From Bacillota bacterium (GTDB lineage: Bacteria; Bacillota; Clostridia; Christensenellales; SZUA-584): DNA of 64,000 nt. Below, piece by piece: positions 1 through 8,012 of the stretch. Position numbers and translations under genes: made by a program. Numbering within the stretch: position 1 is the stretch's first letter; the number at the start of each line of letters is the position of its first letter. The DNA is taken from contig JAEYLC010000040.1 in assembly GCA_023461435.1 (NCBI GenBank), positions 23,029-87,028 of the forward strand. The letters are read 5' to 3'. Below the pieces are notes generated by a model that was not told the DNA's origin, searched no databases, and saw only the letters and a program-made list of their open reading frames with translations.

Positions 1-165
1 AAAAATAGAATGTGGGGCCTGGCGTTATCGGTAATCAACTGCATCATTACGATGACATTGATGGTTTTTATGCTGCCCGCAGGCATCTTAGACGGCATTT
101 TTGCCGGTTCCGCTTTAATACTGATACTGATTCAATATTACGGTGCAAAAAAGGTCATCGAGTAA
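1..165 (+). CDS. C-terminal end of a membrane protein (partial)
   Basis: The reading frame is open from the first base and stops with TAA at 163-165, leaving 54 residues of a protein that begins outside the window. The fragment holds two hydrophobic stretches, roughly residues 5-25 and 28-47, separated by a short PAGILDG turn, and it ends in a basic tail (KKVIE). This fits the last two membrane helices of an integral membrane protein. The family cannot be named from this piece. No terminator hairpin is obvious before the next gene. Confidence 0.6.
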   Translation, partial: KNRMWGLALSVINCIITMTLMVFMLPAGILDGIFAGSALILILIQYYGAKKVIE

Positions 166-391
166 GCTGAGCAGACTGCCTCATTCTTGCATAGCTTTAG
201 CAGTATCAATACAACCCCCGAAAAGACCAGCTCAAGAGTTTTTGCAATGGCACAATGAAAATGCTTATGCCGGTTAATTAAATTGGTTCGTTATAGCAAT
301 AATAGTTTGTTAGTTCAACATGGTATCCAAGAGCAACCGATTCTTATATAATTATCATACGCTTATGGAAATGCACAGAGGAGATTTTTGC

Positions 392-1012
392 TTGATTGAC
401 GAGAAAATAAGGAAAGCAATTAACAATTTACAGAAGAACAATATGGCTGGCTATTACGCTGAGAATAGAGAAGAGCTGCTCTCACTTATCTCCACACTGA
501 TTCACAATGGGGAGACAATCGGATGCGGGGATTCCGTAACGTTGGAGGAAACAGGGGTGTTCGAATATCTCCGGAACGGGGATTTTACGTTTTACGATAA
601 GCATCAGCCCAATTTGACATCCGAAGAAAAAAGAGCCATCTATCTAAAAAACTTTGGCTCCGACACATTTATTACAGGAACAAACGCCGTAACTACGGAC
701 GGACAGTTGTTTAATATCGATGGGAACGGCAGCCGTGTCGCCCCCATGCTTTACGGACCAAAACAGGTCATCGTTGTCGTTGGCGTAAATAAACTGGTCG
801 ATACCGCGGAAGATGCCGTTTGCCGTGCCAGACAAATTGCGGCGCCTCTGGACGCAAAAAGGCTTCGCAAGAATACGCCATGTGTAAAGCTGGGCAAATG
901 CATTAATTGCAAGCACGAACAGCGAATTTGTAACGACTTCGTTTTGATATCCAGACAATTTATTAAAAACAGAATTAAAGTGATTTTTATAAACGGATGT
1001 TATGGTTATTAA
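392..1012 (+). CDS. LUD-domain protein (lactate utilisation LutC/DUF162-like)
   Basis: A 206-residue protein of the LUD family, which includes the LutB/LutC lactate-oxidation proteins; stand-alone clostridial members have no settled function. It shows the usual opening (IDEKIRKAINNLQKNNM), the GCGDSVTLEETG segment, and the central TGTNAVTTDGQLFNIDGNGSRV motif followed by a VIVVVGVNKLV strand. A small cysteine cluster (CVKLGKCINCKHEQRIC) near residue 180 is typical of this subfamily and could bind metal. The frame is open from 320, but AGAGGAG at 377-383 sits 8 bp before an in-frame TTG at 392, and family members begin at this residue, so TTG is preferred. The last ~20 residues (FIKNRIKVIFINGCYGY) are hydrophobic. 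No lutAB partners are nearby. Confidence 0.8.
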   Translation: MIDEKIRKAINNLQKNNMAGYYAENREELLSLISTLIHNGETIGCGDSVTLEETGVFEYLRNGDFTFYDKHQPNLTSEEKRAIYLKNFGSDTFITGTNAVTTDGQLFNIDGNGSRVAPMLYGPKQVIVVVGVNKLVDTAEDAVCRARQIAAPLDAKRLRKNTPCVKLGKCINCKHEQRICNDFVLISRQFIKNRIKVIFINGCYGY

Positions 1013-1093
1013 TAAATGTGCTTTATGCGCATAACCGGGAGCAGTCCCAAACAGGGTTTGACCCTCAGTTATCCATATCATCCTCTACAACCC

Positions 1094-1121
1094 AAAAGGA
1101 ACGCATATCGCGTTCCCTTTT
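1094..1121. terminator. Bidirectional intrinsic terminator between convergent genes
   Basis: AAAAGGAACGC and GCGTTCCCTTTT flank a short ATATC loop, giving an A-flanked and T-flanked hairpin that would work on both strands. It lies between the LUD gene (plus) and the ABC permease (minus). Confidence 0.7.
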
Positions 1122-1148
1122 AATTTTGATTATTTATAATTCCCAGTC

Positions 1149-1973
1149 TTACCTGTTCTTTTCACTTCTTGCGAAAAAGAACGTCCCCACCACGAGGCAC
1201 ACCACCGTGATCGCGAGTATCGCCGCCAGCGTCACCGCGGGATTGAACAGCACCACGCTACCGTATTCCGGTGTCCCGGCGTAAACCACCGCTCTCACCA
1301 GATCAAGACAATATGTCATCGGCATCATGCGGCTTAGCACCAGCAGCACGCCGCTCGAGTTGGTGAGCGGAATGATCGCCCCGGAGAGAAACATCTGCGG
1401 CATCGTGATCAGCATCACAGCCAAATTGGCGATCTTATTGCTCTTCACGAGCCCGATCACGATCATGGCCAGCGCGCCCGCCGAAAGGCACATCAGCGGC
1501 GACAGCGCGAGTATCGCGAGCATCTGCCCCACCGGCAGCGTGATGCCCATCGCGAGCCCCACGATCAGCGTGCCCAGCATGCTCACAATCGCGCCGAAGG
1601 ACGACCCCGCGATTTTCCCGATCACGATCGAATACCGCGACACGGGCGAGATCATCATCTCCTGCGTGAAATCCGAAAAGCGGTCTTCCACGAGCGAGGA
1701 GATGCCCGACGTCGTCGTCATAAACAGCATGTTGACCAGCATGCCCACGAGCATGAACGGCCCGTAGCTGAACCCAAGCCCGCCCGCCATGTTCTGCGCG
1801 AGGCTCCCGCCCAGCATGCCCATCATCAAAAGCGGCATCGCAAGGCTCATGATGATCATGCCCGGTGACTTGAAGAACAATGTGATATCGCGCGCCGCGA
1901 TGGTCACCATCGCATTGAGCTCCCTTAAAAACCTTGATCTGATTCCGACCTGTCTCATCACCGCTTCATTCAT
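1149..1973 (-). CDS. ABC-2 type exporter permease (DrrB-like)
   Basis: A 274-residue integral membrane protein with about six hydrophobic helices after a short cytoplasmic start (MNEAVMRQVGIRSRFLRELNAMVTI). The ABC-2 family motif region (LSGAIIPLTNSSGVLLVLSRMMPMTYCLDLVRAVVYAG) sits near residues 195-235. It overlaps the upstream ATPase gene by 4 bp, so the two should be translationally coupled and form one DrrAB-type exporter. Such exporters move drugs, lipids or peptides out of the cell. The substrate cannot be read from sequence. The gene is last in an operon-like row with the small ORF and the ATPase, and it probably responds to the two-component system upstream. Confidence 0.85.
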   Translation of the reverse strand: MNEAVMRQVGIRSRFLRELNAMVTIAARDITLFFKSPGMIIMSLAMPLLMMGMLGGSLAQNMAGGLGFSYGPFMLVGMLVNMLFMTTTSGISSLVEDRFSDFTQEMMISPVSRYSIVIGKIAGSSFGAIVSMLGTLIVGLAMGITLPVGQMLAILALSPLMCLSAGALAMIVIGLVKSNKIANLAVMLITMPQMFLSGAIIPLTNSSGVLLVLSRMMPMTYCLDLVRAVVYAGTPEYGSVVLFNPAVTLAAILAITVVCLVVGTFFFARSEKNR

Positions 1974-2914
1974 GCCGCATGCTCCTCCGTTCTTCTCAAA
2001 TACTCCACATATGCGTCCTCGAGCGACGGCTGCTGTATCTGCAGCACCGACAGCGGCGTCTTGAGCCGCGCGATGATCTCCTGCGCCGTGCCCTCATACG
2101 GCACCGCAATGTGGCCGTCCACGCGGTAGTCAAGGCCCATTCCGCCCAGCTCGCGAACCAGCTGCCCGCGGTCCGCCGCATCAAGCACGAGCTCCTGCCG
2201 CAGCAGACTCGCCTTCATCTGCCCGGGAGAACCCGCAATCGCGATCTTCCCGTGGTTGATGATGCAGACATTGTCCACATGCTCCGCCTCGTCGATGTAA
2301 TGCGTGGTCAGGAAAACCGTTGTGCCGTTCTGTCTGCGCACCCCGTCGATGTACTCCCACAGGCTGCGGCGGCTCACCGCGTCCAGCCCCTGCGTGGGTT
2401 CGTCGAGGAACAGTATCTTCGGCATGTGGATGAGGCTGCGGATGATCTCGAGCTTGCGTTGCATGCCGCCCGAAAGCTTCTTGATCGGCTTGAAAAGCGC
2501 GTCCTTGATGCCCACGATCTCCGCGAGCTCCATCACGCGGTCCTTATAGGCGGCGGGCATCAGCTTAAAGCTGGGCCGGTAACGGTACATGCCGTAAAGG
2601 CAGGCGTGAAAGCGGATGTTCTCCTCCGCCGAAAGCTGCGCGTCGAGGCTGGGCTGCTGGAATATGATGCCCACCTCCTCGCGCACACGCCGCGCTTCCT
2701 TCTCCACGTCGTACCCCGCGATGGTCACGCCGCCGGACGTTTTTGAGAGCGTGGTGGTCAGTATGGAGATGGTCGTCGTCTTGCCCGCCCCGTTGGGCCC
2801 AAGGAAGGCGAAGAACTCCCCTTCGTTGACATCAAAGCTCACGCCCTTCACCGCGGGCTCCTTGGCCCGGTCGTATTGCTTCACGAGTCCGTCTACGGTA
2901 ATGATGGGCGTCAT
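1970..2914 (-). CDS. ABC exporter ATP-binding protein (DrrA-like)
   Basis: A 314-residue ATPase with Walker A (GPNGAGKTT, about residues 39-47), Q-loop, the ABC signature LSGGMQRKLEI (about 147-157) and Walker B with catalytic glutamate (ILFLDEPTQGLD, about 167-178), followed by an H-loop TTHYIDEAEHVD. The ~80-residue C-terminal extension ending in QQPSLEDAYVEYLRRTEEHAA is typical of daunorubicin-resistance type ATPases. It energises the permease encoded immediately downstream. Its ATG overlaps the stop of a 32-codon ORF just upstream (ATGA). Confidence 0.9.
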   Translation of the reverse strand: MTPIITVDGLVKQYDRAKEPAVKGVSFDVNEGEFFAFLGPNGAGKTTTISILTTTLSKTSGGVTIAGYDVEKEARRVREEVGIIFQQPSLDAQLSAEENIRFHACLYGMYRYRPSFKLMPAAYKDRVMELAEIVGIKDALFKPIKKLSGGMQRKLEIIRSLIHMPKILFLDEPTQGLDAVSRRSLWEYIDGVRRQNGTTVFLTTHYIDEAEHVDNVCIINHGKIAIAGSPGQMKASLLRQELVLDAADRGQLVRELGGMGLDYRVDGHIAVPYEGTAQEIIARLKTPLSVLQIQQPSLEDAYVEYLRRTEEHAA

Positions 2915-3009
2915 ACGAGCACCTCCCCGCAGGCTTGGCTGTTTTTCGCCGTCAGCTTTTTAACCAGCAGCTTTATGCCGTAATAAATCAGCGTGATAAT
3001 CGTCATCAT
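2911..3009 (-). CDS. Small membrane peptide, 32 aa, in exporter operon
   Basis: An ORF of 33 codons starting ATG-ATG at 3009 with a strong GGAGG (3019-3023) 9 bp upstream and a TGA that overlaps the ATG of the exporter ATPase. The peptide has a hydrophobic N-terminal half (about MMTIITLIYYGIKLLV) and a basic, polar C-terminal half (KKLTAKNSQACGEVLV), so it should be a single-pass membrane peptide with the tail in the cytoplasm. It is the first cistron after the promoter with the TTTA repeats. It could be an accessory subunit of the exporter or simply a coupling leader. The ribosome binding site and stop-start overlap are visible; any function is inference. Confidence 0.6.
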   Translation of the reverse strand: MMTIITLIYYGIKLLVKKLTAKNSQACGEVLV

Positions 3010-3040
3010 AATGAAAAACCTCCGTTCAATTGATGGCCTC

Positions 3041-3094
3041 ATTGTAGCGCCGCCAATTAAACGGAGGTTAAATGCAATTTAAACGCAGTGTAAA
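3041..3094 (-). promoter_or_regulatory. Exporter promoter with four 11-bp-spaced TTTA repeats (response regulator site)
   Basis: On the minus strand TTTA occurs at 3094-3091, 3083-3080, 3072-3069 and 3061-3058, exactly 11 bp apart, each followed by a three-base variable part and a GC-containing 4-bp spacer. A TACAAT -10 box lies at 3046-3041, 11 bp after the last repeat, so the repeats occupy the -35 region. Direct repeats at one helical turn are the known binding pattern of OmpR/PhoB-family regulators. The OmpR-type regulator gene is next door and its own promoter carries the same repeat. Confidence 0.75.
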
Positions 3095-3101
3095 CCGGAA
3101 A

Positions 3102-4184
3102 CTATTTCGAAACGGGCAAAGTGACCGTAAATGTGCTGCCTTCTTGAAGCGCGCTCTGCGCCGTCACCGTGCCGCCGTGCAGCGCCACGATCTTTTTCAC
3201 AAGCGAGAGCCCGAGCCCGCTGCCGCCCAGCGCCCGGTCGCGGGCCTTGTCGGCCTTGTAGAAGCGCTCGAATATGTGCATCAGGTCTTCCTCGGCAACG
3301 CCGGGGCCGGTGTCCGCCACGCGGCAGACGATGCCGCTCTCCGACTTCGCCAGCGTGACGGTGATCTGCCCTCCCTCGGGCGTGAACTTGACGGCGTTGT
3401 GCAGCAGGTTCACCCACACCTGGCTTAGCAGCCCCTCGTCGCCGCTGAAGCTGGTTTTTTCGAGCGCGGCGGACACGTCAAGATTCTTCGCCGTCCACTG
3501 CGGCTCCAGCATCAGCACGGCGTTTTTGATCTGCTTATCGAGCGAAAACGACGAAACGGTGAGCGGCTGCGCGCCGTTCTCGAGCATGGAGAGGCGCATG
3601 AGGTTGTCGCTGAGCCGCGAGAGCCGTTTGGCCTCCGTCTCAATCACATCGATATAGTGCGCCCGCAGCTCGGGCGTGAGCGAATCGTTCTTCAGCAGCG
3701 CCGCAAACCCGCTGATGGACGTCAGCGGCGACTGGATCTCATGCGAAACGTTGGAAATGAAGCTCTGCCGTAAGCCCTCCATCGATCCGAGTTCCTGCGC
3801 CATCCGGTTCACGCTTTCGGCGATCTCGGAGAGCGGGTTGTGCTCATCCACCGGCACAAACACAGTGAAATCGCCGTGCGCGATGCGGTCCATCGCTTCA
3901 ATCGTGTCGCTCATCAGCTTGCCGCCGCCCCGGTCCGGCCATCCATCGCCATGATGCGCGAGGCGGGCGATCCACATCACGATTCTCACGCCGAGCGCGA
4001 AAACACAAAGGCCGAGTATCCCCGCAATGACGGCGGACCAGATGTCGGCTGGGCGTCCGGTCAAGCGGAACAGCTGCTGCGACAGCGCGTAGCCCGCGGT
4101 AAAGCTGGCCGCAAACGCGGTGAAAGTGACCGGCATGGCATAAAGCCACCACATCTTGCGCCGCTTGTTCTCTTTCCGTTTCAT
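3102..4184 (-). CDS. Two-component sensor histidine kinase
   Basis: A 360-residue membrane kinase with two N-terminal membrane helices (about residues 12-33 and 48-72) and almost no extracytoplasmic loop, a HAMP-like linker (DTIEAMDRIAHGDFTVFVPVDEHNPLSEI), a HisKA motif with the phospho-accepting histidine in FISNVSHEIQSPLTS, and a complete HATPase (NLLHNAVKFTPEGG, DTGPGV, GSGLGLSLVKKI). A small sensor loop suggests it reads a signal in the membrane or works with the exporter, as in intramembrane-sensing kinases; this is inference. Its ATG overlaps the TGA of the response regulator gene (ATGA). Confidence 0.9.
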   Translation of the reverse strand: MKRKENKRRKMWWLYAMPVTFTAFAASFTAGYALSQQLFRLTGRPADIWSAVIAGILGLCVFALGVRIVMWIARLAHHGDGWPDRGGGKLMSDTIEAMDRIAHGDFTVFVPVDEHNPLSEIAESVNRMAQELGSMEGLRQSFISNVSHEIQSPLTSISGFAALLKNDSLTPELRAHYIDVIETEAKRLSRLSDNLMRLSMLENGAQPLTVSSFSLDKQIKNAVLMLEPQWTAKNLDVSAALEKTSFSGDEGLLSQVWVNLLHNAVKFTPEGGQITVTLAKSESGIVCRVADTGPGVAEEDLMHIFERFYKADKARDRALGGSGLGLSLVKKIVALHGGTVTAQSALQEGSTFTVTLPVSK

Positions 4185-4858
4185 TGCATCACCTCCAGCC
4201 GATAGCCCAGCCCGCGCACGGTCGTAATTTTAAAGCCGTATTGCTCCGCCGGGAAACGCTCGCGCAGGCGGTTGATGTGCACGTCCAGCGTGCGCTCGTT
4301 GCCCTCAAAGTCATACCCCCACACGTCCTCGATCAGCTGGTCGCGCGTGAAGGTTTTTCCCGCCGACGAACCCAGCTTGAACAGCAGCTCAAACTCCTTC
4401 ATCGGAATATCGCTCTGCGCGCCTTCAAAGCTCACCGTATAACTCGTTTTGTCCAGCGTCAGCGCGCCGGTCTGCACCGACTGCGAAGCGTCGATGCTGC
4501 AGCGCCTGAGCAGCGCCTTCACGCGAAGCACGAGCTCGACGCTCTCAAACGGCTTGGTCAGGTAATCGTCCGCGCCCAAGCCGTAACCCTTCACCTTGTC
4601 GCCGATCTCGGCCTTGGCCGTCAGCATCAAAATGGGCAGGCCGGCATAGTACCGCCGCGCGAGCCGGCAGAATTCATAGCCATCCATGCCCGGCATCATC
4701 AAATCAAGCACGCAAAGATCCACCCGGCCCTCGCCGAGCTTTTGCAGCGCTTCGCGCCCGTTTTCCGCTTCCGCGACGGCAAAGCCCTCGGCCTTGAGCA
4801 GAGTGCCCACAAGTTCGCGGATATACGGATCGTCGTCAATCACCAAAATGGCAGCCAC
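4181..4858 (-). CDS. OmpR-family response regulator
   Basis: A 225-residue regulator: receiver domain with the acidic pair at the end of IDDDPY, the phospho-acceptor Asp in CVLDLMMPGMDG, switch Thr in LTAKAE and Lys in TKPFE, then a winged-helix DNA-binding domain with the recognition helix near GNERTLDVHINRLRERF. The start is GTG at 4858, preceded by GGAAGGAG about 9 bp away. It is first in the operon with the kinase. The 11-bp-spaced TTTA repeats in its own promoter and in the exporter promoter mark it as the probable activator of both. Confidence 0.9.
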   Translation of the reverse strand: MAAILVIDDDPYIRELVGTLLKAEGFAVAEAENGREALQKLGEGRVDLCVLDLMMPGMDGYEFCRLARRYYAGLPILMLTAKAEIGDKVKGYGLGADDYLTKPFESVELVLRVKALLRRCSIDASQSVQTGALTLDKTSYTVSFEGAQSDIPMKEFELLFKLGSSAGKTFTRDQLIEDVWGYDFEGNERTLDVHINRLRERFPAEQYGFKITTVRGLGYRLEVMQ

Positions 4859-4889
4859 AGCAGCGCGCTCCTTCCCGATTTTTGTCTAT

Positions 4890-4920
4890 AGTATATCACC
4901 AATGTAAACGTAGCATAAAC
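4890..4920 (-). promoter_or_regulatory. Promoter of the two-component operon with two 11-bp-spaced repeats
   Basis: On the minus strand GTTTA occurs at 4920-4916 and 4909-4905, 11 bp apart, followed 9 bp later by a TATACT -10 box (4895-4890). It has the same repeat and geometry as the exporter promoter, with two copies instead of four. This suggests autoregulation by the OmpR-type regulator encoded directly downstream. Confidence 0.65.
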
Positions 4921-4986
4921 GAAAAGAGAATCATGTCCTGCCGCAGCCCGGAAGAAGTTTTTGTGGAGGATATTTTGTTTTATTGT

Positions 4987-4992
4987 TATAAT
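4987..4992 (+). promoter_or_regulatory. Candidate -10 box of the secreted-protein gene
   Basis: A perfect TATAAT lies 38 bp before the ATG at 5030. The only nearby -35 candidate (TTGTGG, 4961-4966) has a long 20-bp spacer, so the promoter is tentative. Confidence 0.4.
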
Positions 4993-5029
4993 ATGGAGTC
5001 CGATATTGTCAGTGTTATAGAGGTGACGT

Positions 5030-5776
5030 ATGAGAAAATTCTTCACACAAAAGCTGATCACGCCCGCGCTGGCTCTGCTGCTCGTGCTCACCGCCATCGG
5101 TGCCACCGTGGCTGCCTTCACCTGGGCCGAGCCCGCTCAGCCCGTCATGGCACCCGCCAATCTGTATGAGCAGGCCATGATGGATGCCATGACCATAGAA
5201 CCCGATGAAATTCTCCCCGTTGTGACCATCGCGCCGCAAAGCGACATGGCAACTGTCAACAGCGGCGGCGACGTGCTGCTGATCACCTGGCACAAATACC
5301 CCGAAAGCTACATTCCGGGCGAGGATGCGACGCTTTCCTACGGGGAGGTCTGGGGCTTCACCGACAAGGAGATCGCCGGATGGTTCGACAGCCATAAAAC
5401 CGGTGTGTCCGACTGGGAGCTGAGGTTTGAACAGCTGCTCGGTCTGCCCGAGGAAAAGGAATATACGCATTTCACCGGCATGTGGGTGCCTCTTGACGCT
5501 GTCAAACGCCCCGCGTACTCGTATGATATCACGCAGCCCGTCACGCAGGCGCAGTTTGACGACAGCGCGGATGCTTCTTTCGTGTCGTGGTTCGACGATA
5601 ATATCGTCTATTCCTATTTTGATAACGCTTACCCGTGGACACGCCTTGGGTACACCTATGACTGGTCCGGCGACGAATATGGCCTAAGCGAGTTTATCAT
5701 CAAAAAGGATACGGTGGCGCATGTGGCGTTTACGTATACCACGGATGAATTCATCGGCTGGCTTGAAACGCAGTGA
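5030..5776 (+). CDS. Secreted protein of unknown function
   Basis: A 248-residue protein with a clear signal peptide (MRKFFTQKLITPALALLLVLTAIGATVAAFTWA, cleavage probably near residue 30-35) and a mature region rich in aromatic and acidic residues. I do not recognise the family. The mature part has many Trp/Tyr/Asp residues (LLITWHKYPESYIPGED; SWFDDNIVYSYFDNAYPW) and no cysteines or catalytic motif that I can see. AGAGGTG at 5019-5025 precedes the ATG. It is divergent from the two-component operon, so it may belong to the same envelope response, but it lacks the TTTA repeats on its own strand. Confidence 0.7.
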   Translation: MRKFFTQKLITPALALLLVLTAIGATVAAFTWAEPAQPVMAPANLYEQAMMDAMTIEPDEILPVVTIAPQSDMATVNSGGDVLLITWHKYPESYIPGEDATLSYGEVWGFTDKEIAGWFDSHKTGVSDWELRFEQLLGLPEEKEYTHFTGMWVPLDAVKRPAYSYDITQPVTQAQFDDSADASFVSWFDDNIVYSYFDNAYPWTRLGYTYDWSGDEYGLSEFIIKKDTVAHVAFTYTTDEFIGWLETQ

Positions 5777-5860
5777 CAACCTGGTTATATGGGCATCCCT
5801 CATGGCGGCTTGACAAATTGACAGGCAAATGATATAAATGATACGAATTAAATACTAAAA

Positions 5861-5947
5861 CAGGGGAGCTTGTGGAGCAGGCTGAGAGGAAGTGATCAAC
5901 TTCGACCCTTACACCTGATGTGGATAATGCCACCGTAGGAAGTAAGC
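5861..5947 (+). ncRNA. TPP riboswitch (THI element)
   Basis: The leader carries the conserved thiamine pyrophosphate aptamer blocks in order: GGGGAGC, GCTGAGA (5881-5887), GACCCTTACACCTGAT (about 5904-5919), a GGATAATGCCACCGTAGGAAG block (about 5922-5942). An intrinsic terminator follows directly and the genes behind it are thiamine salvage genes. TPP binding should lower expression of cytX-thiM-thiE-thiD. Confidence 0.95.
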
Positions 5948-5962
5948 GATTTGACTTATATG

Positions 5963-5993
5963 CGGAGTATGCCATCGGTGTTCTCCGTTTTTT
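5963..5993 (+). terminator. Riboswitch expression-platform terminator
   Basis: CGGAG-TA-TGCC, loop ATC, GGTG-TT-CTCCG (5963-5987) followed by TTTTTTG forms a hairpin with a T-run between the TPP aptamer and the cytX ribosome binding site. Its position indicates control by transcription termination. Confidence 0.75.
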
Positions 5994-6025
5994 GTTGCTC
6001 TGTTTTAGAAACAGGAGGTCATGCA

Positions 6026-7198
6026 TTGGAACAAACAAAAACATCGGTCTTTTCAAACGGACTCATCTGGTTTGGCGCGGCAGTATCAATCGCGGAGATT
6101 CTAGCCGGTACGCTCGTTGCGCCGCTTGGGTTTGGTACCGGCCTGCTGGCTATCATCATCGGGCACATCATCGGATGCGCGGTGCTGTATTTGGCAGGTC
6201 TTATCGGTGCGAATACCCGAAAGAGCGCGATGGATACTGTCAAAATGTCGTTCGGGCAAAAAGGCTCATGGCTGTTTTCTTCGCTCAATGTTTTACAATT
6301 AATCGGCTGGACAGCCGTGATGATCGTGAGCGGTGCGGCCGCGGCCGGTTCAATACAAAGCATCGGCGGGGATTGGGTCTGGAGCCTTGTGATCGGCGCG
6401 CTGATCATCGTCTGGCTGCTTATCGGGCTTAAGAACCTGAGCAAGCTCAATGTCGTCGCGATGGGCGCTTTGTTTATACTCACCGTCGTGATGAGTACGG
6501 TGATTTTCAAGGGCCACAGCAGCTTTACACCGGACGGCAGCGTCAGCTTTGGCACTGCGGTCGAACTGTCGGCGACGATGCCGCTGTCGTGGCTGCCGCT
6601 GATTTCCGATTACACCCGAACGGCGGCAAAGCCGAGAAAGGCGACTGCGGTCAGTGTCGGTGTTTACTTTGTTGTGAGCTGCTGGATGTACGCGATTGGT
6701 ATGGGGGCAGCCATATTCACCGGAGAAAGCGACATAGCCAAAATCATGCTGAGCGCTGGCCTTGGCATCATCGGCCTCATTATCGTCATATTTTCCACTG
6801 TGACCACCACCTTTCTTGATGTCTATTCTGCGGGTGTCAGCAGTGAAAGCATATCGAAAAAGCTAAAAGAAAAGCCCGCCGGAATAGCGGTCTGCGTCAT
6901 CGGCACGATTCTTGCCATCTTCACCCCCACGGCGCAGTTTGAAAATTTTCTGTATTTCATCGGTTCGGTATTCGCGCCCATGACGGCCATCCTTATCACC
7001 GACTGCTTCATATTGAAGAGAGACAGCTCCGTCAAGAGCTTCGATGCGGTTAACCTTGGCATTTGGGCCGTTGGGTTTGTGATATACCGCCTGCTCATGT
7101 CCGTCAATACACCCGTCGGGTACACGCTGCCCGCAATGGCTGTCACAGCGTTGCTGTGCGGCATCATCAACAAAATTAGAGGGAAAAAAAATGCTTAA
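6026..7198 (+). CDS. cytX: Hydroxymethylpyrimidine transporter CytX (NCS1 family)
   Basis: A 390-residue polytopic membrane protein of the NCS1 nucleobase:cation symporter family. The opening (NGLIWFGAAVSIAEILAGTLVAPLGFGTGLLAIIIGHIIG) matches CytX, the predicted importer of HMP found behind TPP riboswitches. About 12 membrane helices follow, with the family segment LPLISDYTRTA in the middle. AGGAGGT at 6013-6019 points to a TTG start at 6026; the frame is open further upstream into the riboswitch terminator, which is not coding. It is first in the operon and supplies the pyrimidine for ThiD and the ThiE domain downstream. Confidence 0.88.
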   Translation: MEQTKTSVFSNGLIWFGAAVSIAEILAGTLVAPLGFGTGLLAIIIGHIIGCAVLYLAGLIGANTRKSAMDTVKMSFGQKGSWLFSSLNVLQLIGWTAVMIVSGAAAAGSIQSIGGDWVWSLVIGALIIVWLLIGLKNLSKLNVVAMGALFILTVVMSTVIFKGHSSFTPDGSVSFGTAVELSATMPLSWLPLISDYTRTAAKPRKATAVSVGVYFVVSCWMYAIGMGAAIFTGESDIAKIMLSAGLGIIGLIIVIFSTVTTTFLDVYSAGVSSESISKKLKEKPAGIAVCVIGTILAIFTPTAQFENFLYFIGSVFAPMTAILITDCFILKRDSSVKSFDAVNLGIWAVGFVIYRLLMSVNTPVGYTLPAMAVTALLCGIINKIRGKKNA

Positions 7199-8012
7199 GA
7201 CAATATTGAATAACGTCAGAGAAAAAATGCCATTGATTCACAGCATCACCAATTATGTGACCGTCAACGATTGCGCGAACATGCTGCTCGCCTGCGGCGG
7301 TTCTCCGATTATGGCGGACGACATCGGGGAGGTCGGGGAGATCACAGCACTCTGCGGCGGGCTGAACATCAACATCGGCACGCTGAACGAACGGACGGTT
7401 GCGTCCATGCTGGCGGCGGGAAAAACGGCAAACGCCTGCGGCCATCCGGTCGTGCTCGATCCCGTGGGAGCGGGAGCGTCGCGCCTGCGTACCGAGACGG
7501 CCAATATGCTGCTGCGCGATATCCAGTTTGCCGCCATACGCGGCAACATCTCGGAGATCAAAGCACTGGCTCTGGGCGCGGGAACAACCAAAGGGGTTGA
7601 CGCCGATATCGCGGACGCGGTCACGGCAGAGACGCTGAATAACACCGTCAGCTTTGCGAAAAAATTTGCGAAACAGACCGGCGCGGTCATCGCGATTACC
7701 GGTGCGACCGATGTTGTAGCGGACGCGCAAAAATCATACGTGATTCAAAACGGGCATCCGATGATGAGCAAAATCACCGGAACGGGATGTATGCTCTCCG
7801 CCATCACAGCCGCGTATCTTGCGGCGAATCCGTCACAGCCGCTTGAAGCCGCCGCAGCGGCGGTCTGCGCGATGGGCTTGTGCGGGCAGCGGGCCTATGA
7901 GCGGCTCGGCGCGAGAGACGGCAACGCAACCTACAGAAATTTTATCATCGATGAGATGTTCAATCTCAGCGGCGATGAGCTGGAGGCCGGGGCGAAATAT
8001 GAAATGCGATAA
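7191..8012 (+). CDS. thiM: Hydroxyethylthiazole kinase
   Basis: A 273-residue ribokinase-fold enzyme that phosphorylates 4-methyl-5-(2-hydroxyethyl)thiazole for thiamine salvage. Family segments are clear: MPLIHSITNYVTVNDCANMLLACGGSPIMADD at the start, VLDPVGAGASRLRT in the middle, and the anion-hole/catalytic motif ITGTGCMLSAITAAYLA near residues 195-210. Its ATG overlaps the end of cytX by 8 bp, and its last codons overlap the start of the thiE fusion by 14 bp. Length matches the family. Confidence 0.95.
   Translation: MLKTILNNVREKMPLIHSITNYVTVNDCANMLLACGGSPIMADDIGEVGEITALCGGLNINIGTLNERTVASMLAAGKTANACGHPVVLDPVGAGASRLRTETANMLLRDIQFAAIRGNISEIKALALGAGTTKGVDADIADAVTAETLNNTVSFAKKFAKQTGAVIAITGATDVVADAQKSYVIQNGHPMMSKITGTGCMLSAITAAYLAANPSQPLEAAAAAVCAMGLCGQRAYERLGARDGNATYRNFIIDEMFNLSGDELEAGAKYEMR

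Noticed and set aside
4184..4891. 235-codon plus-strand ORF
   Set aside because: Antisense to the response regulator gene and rich in His/Arg/Gln as expected for a shadow frame.
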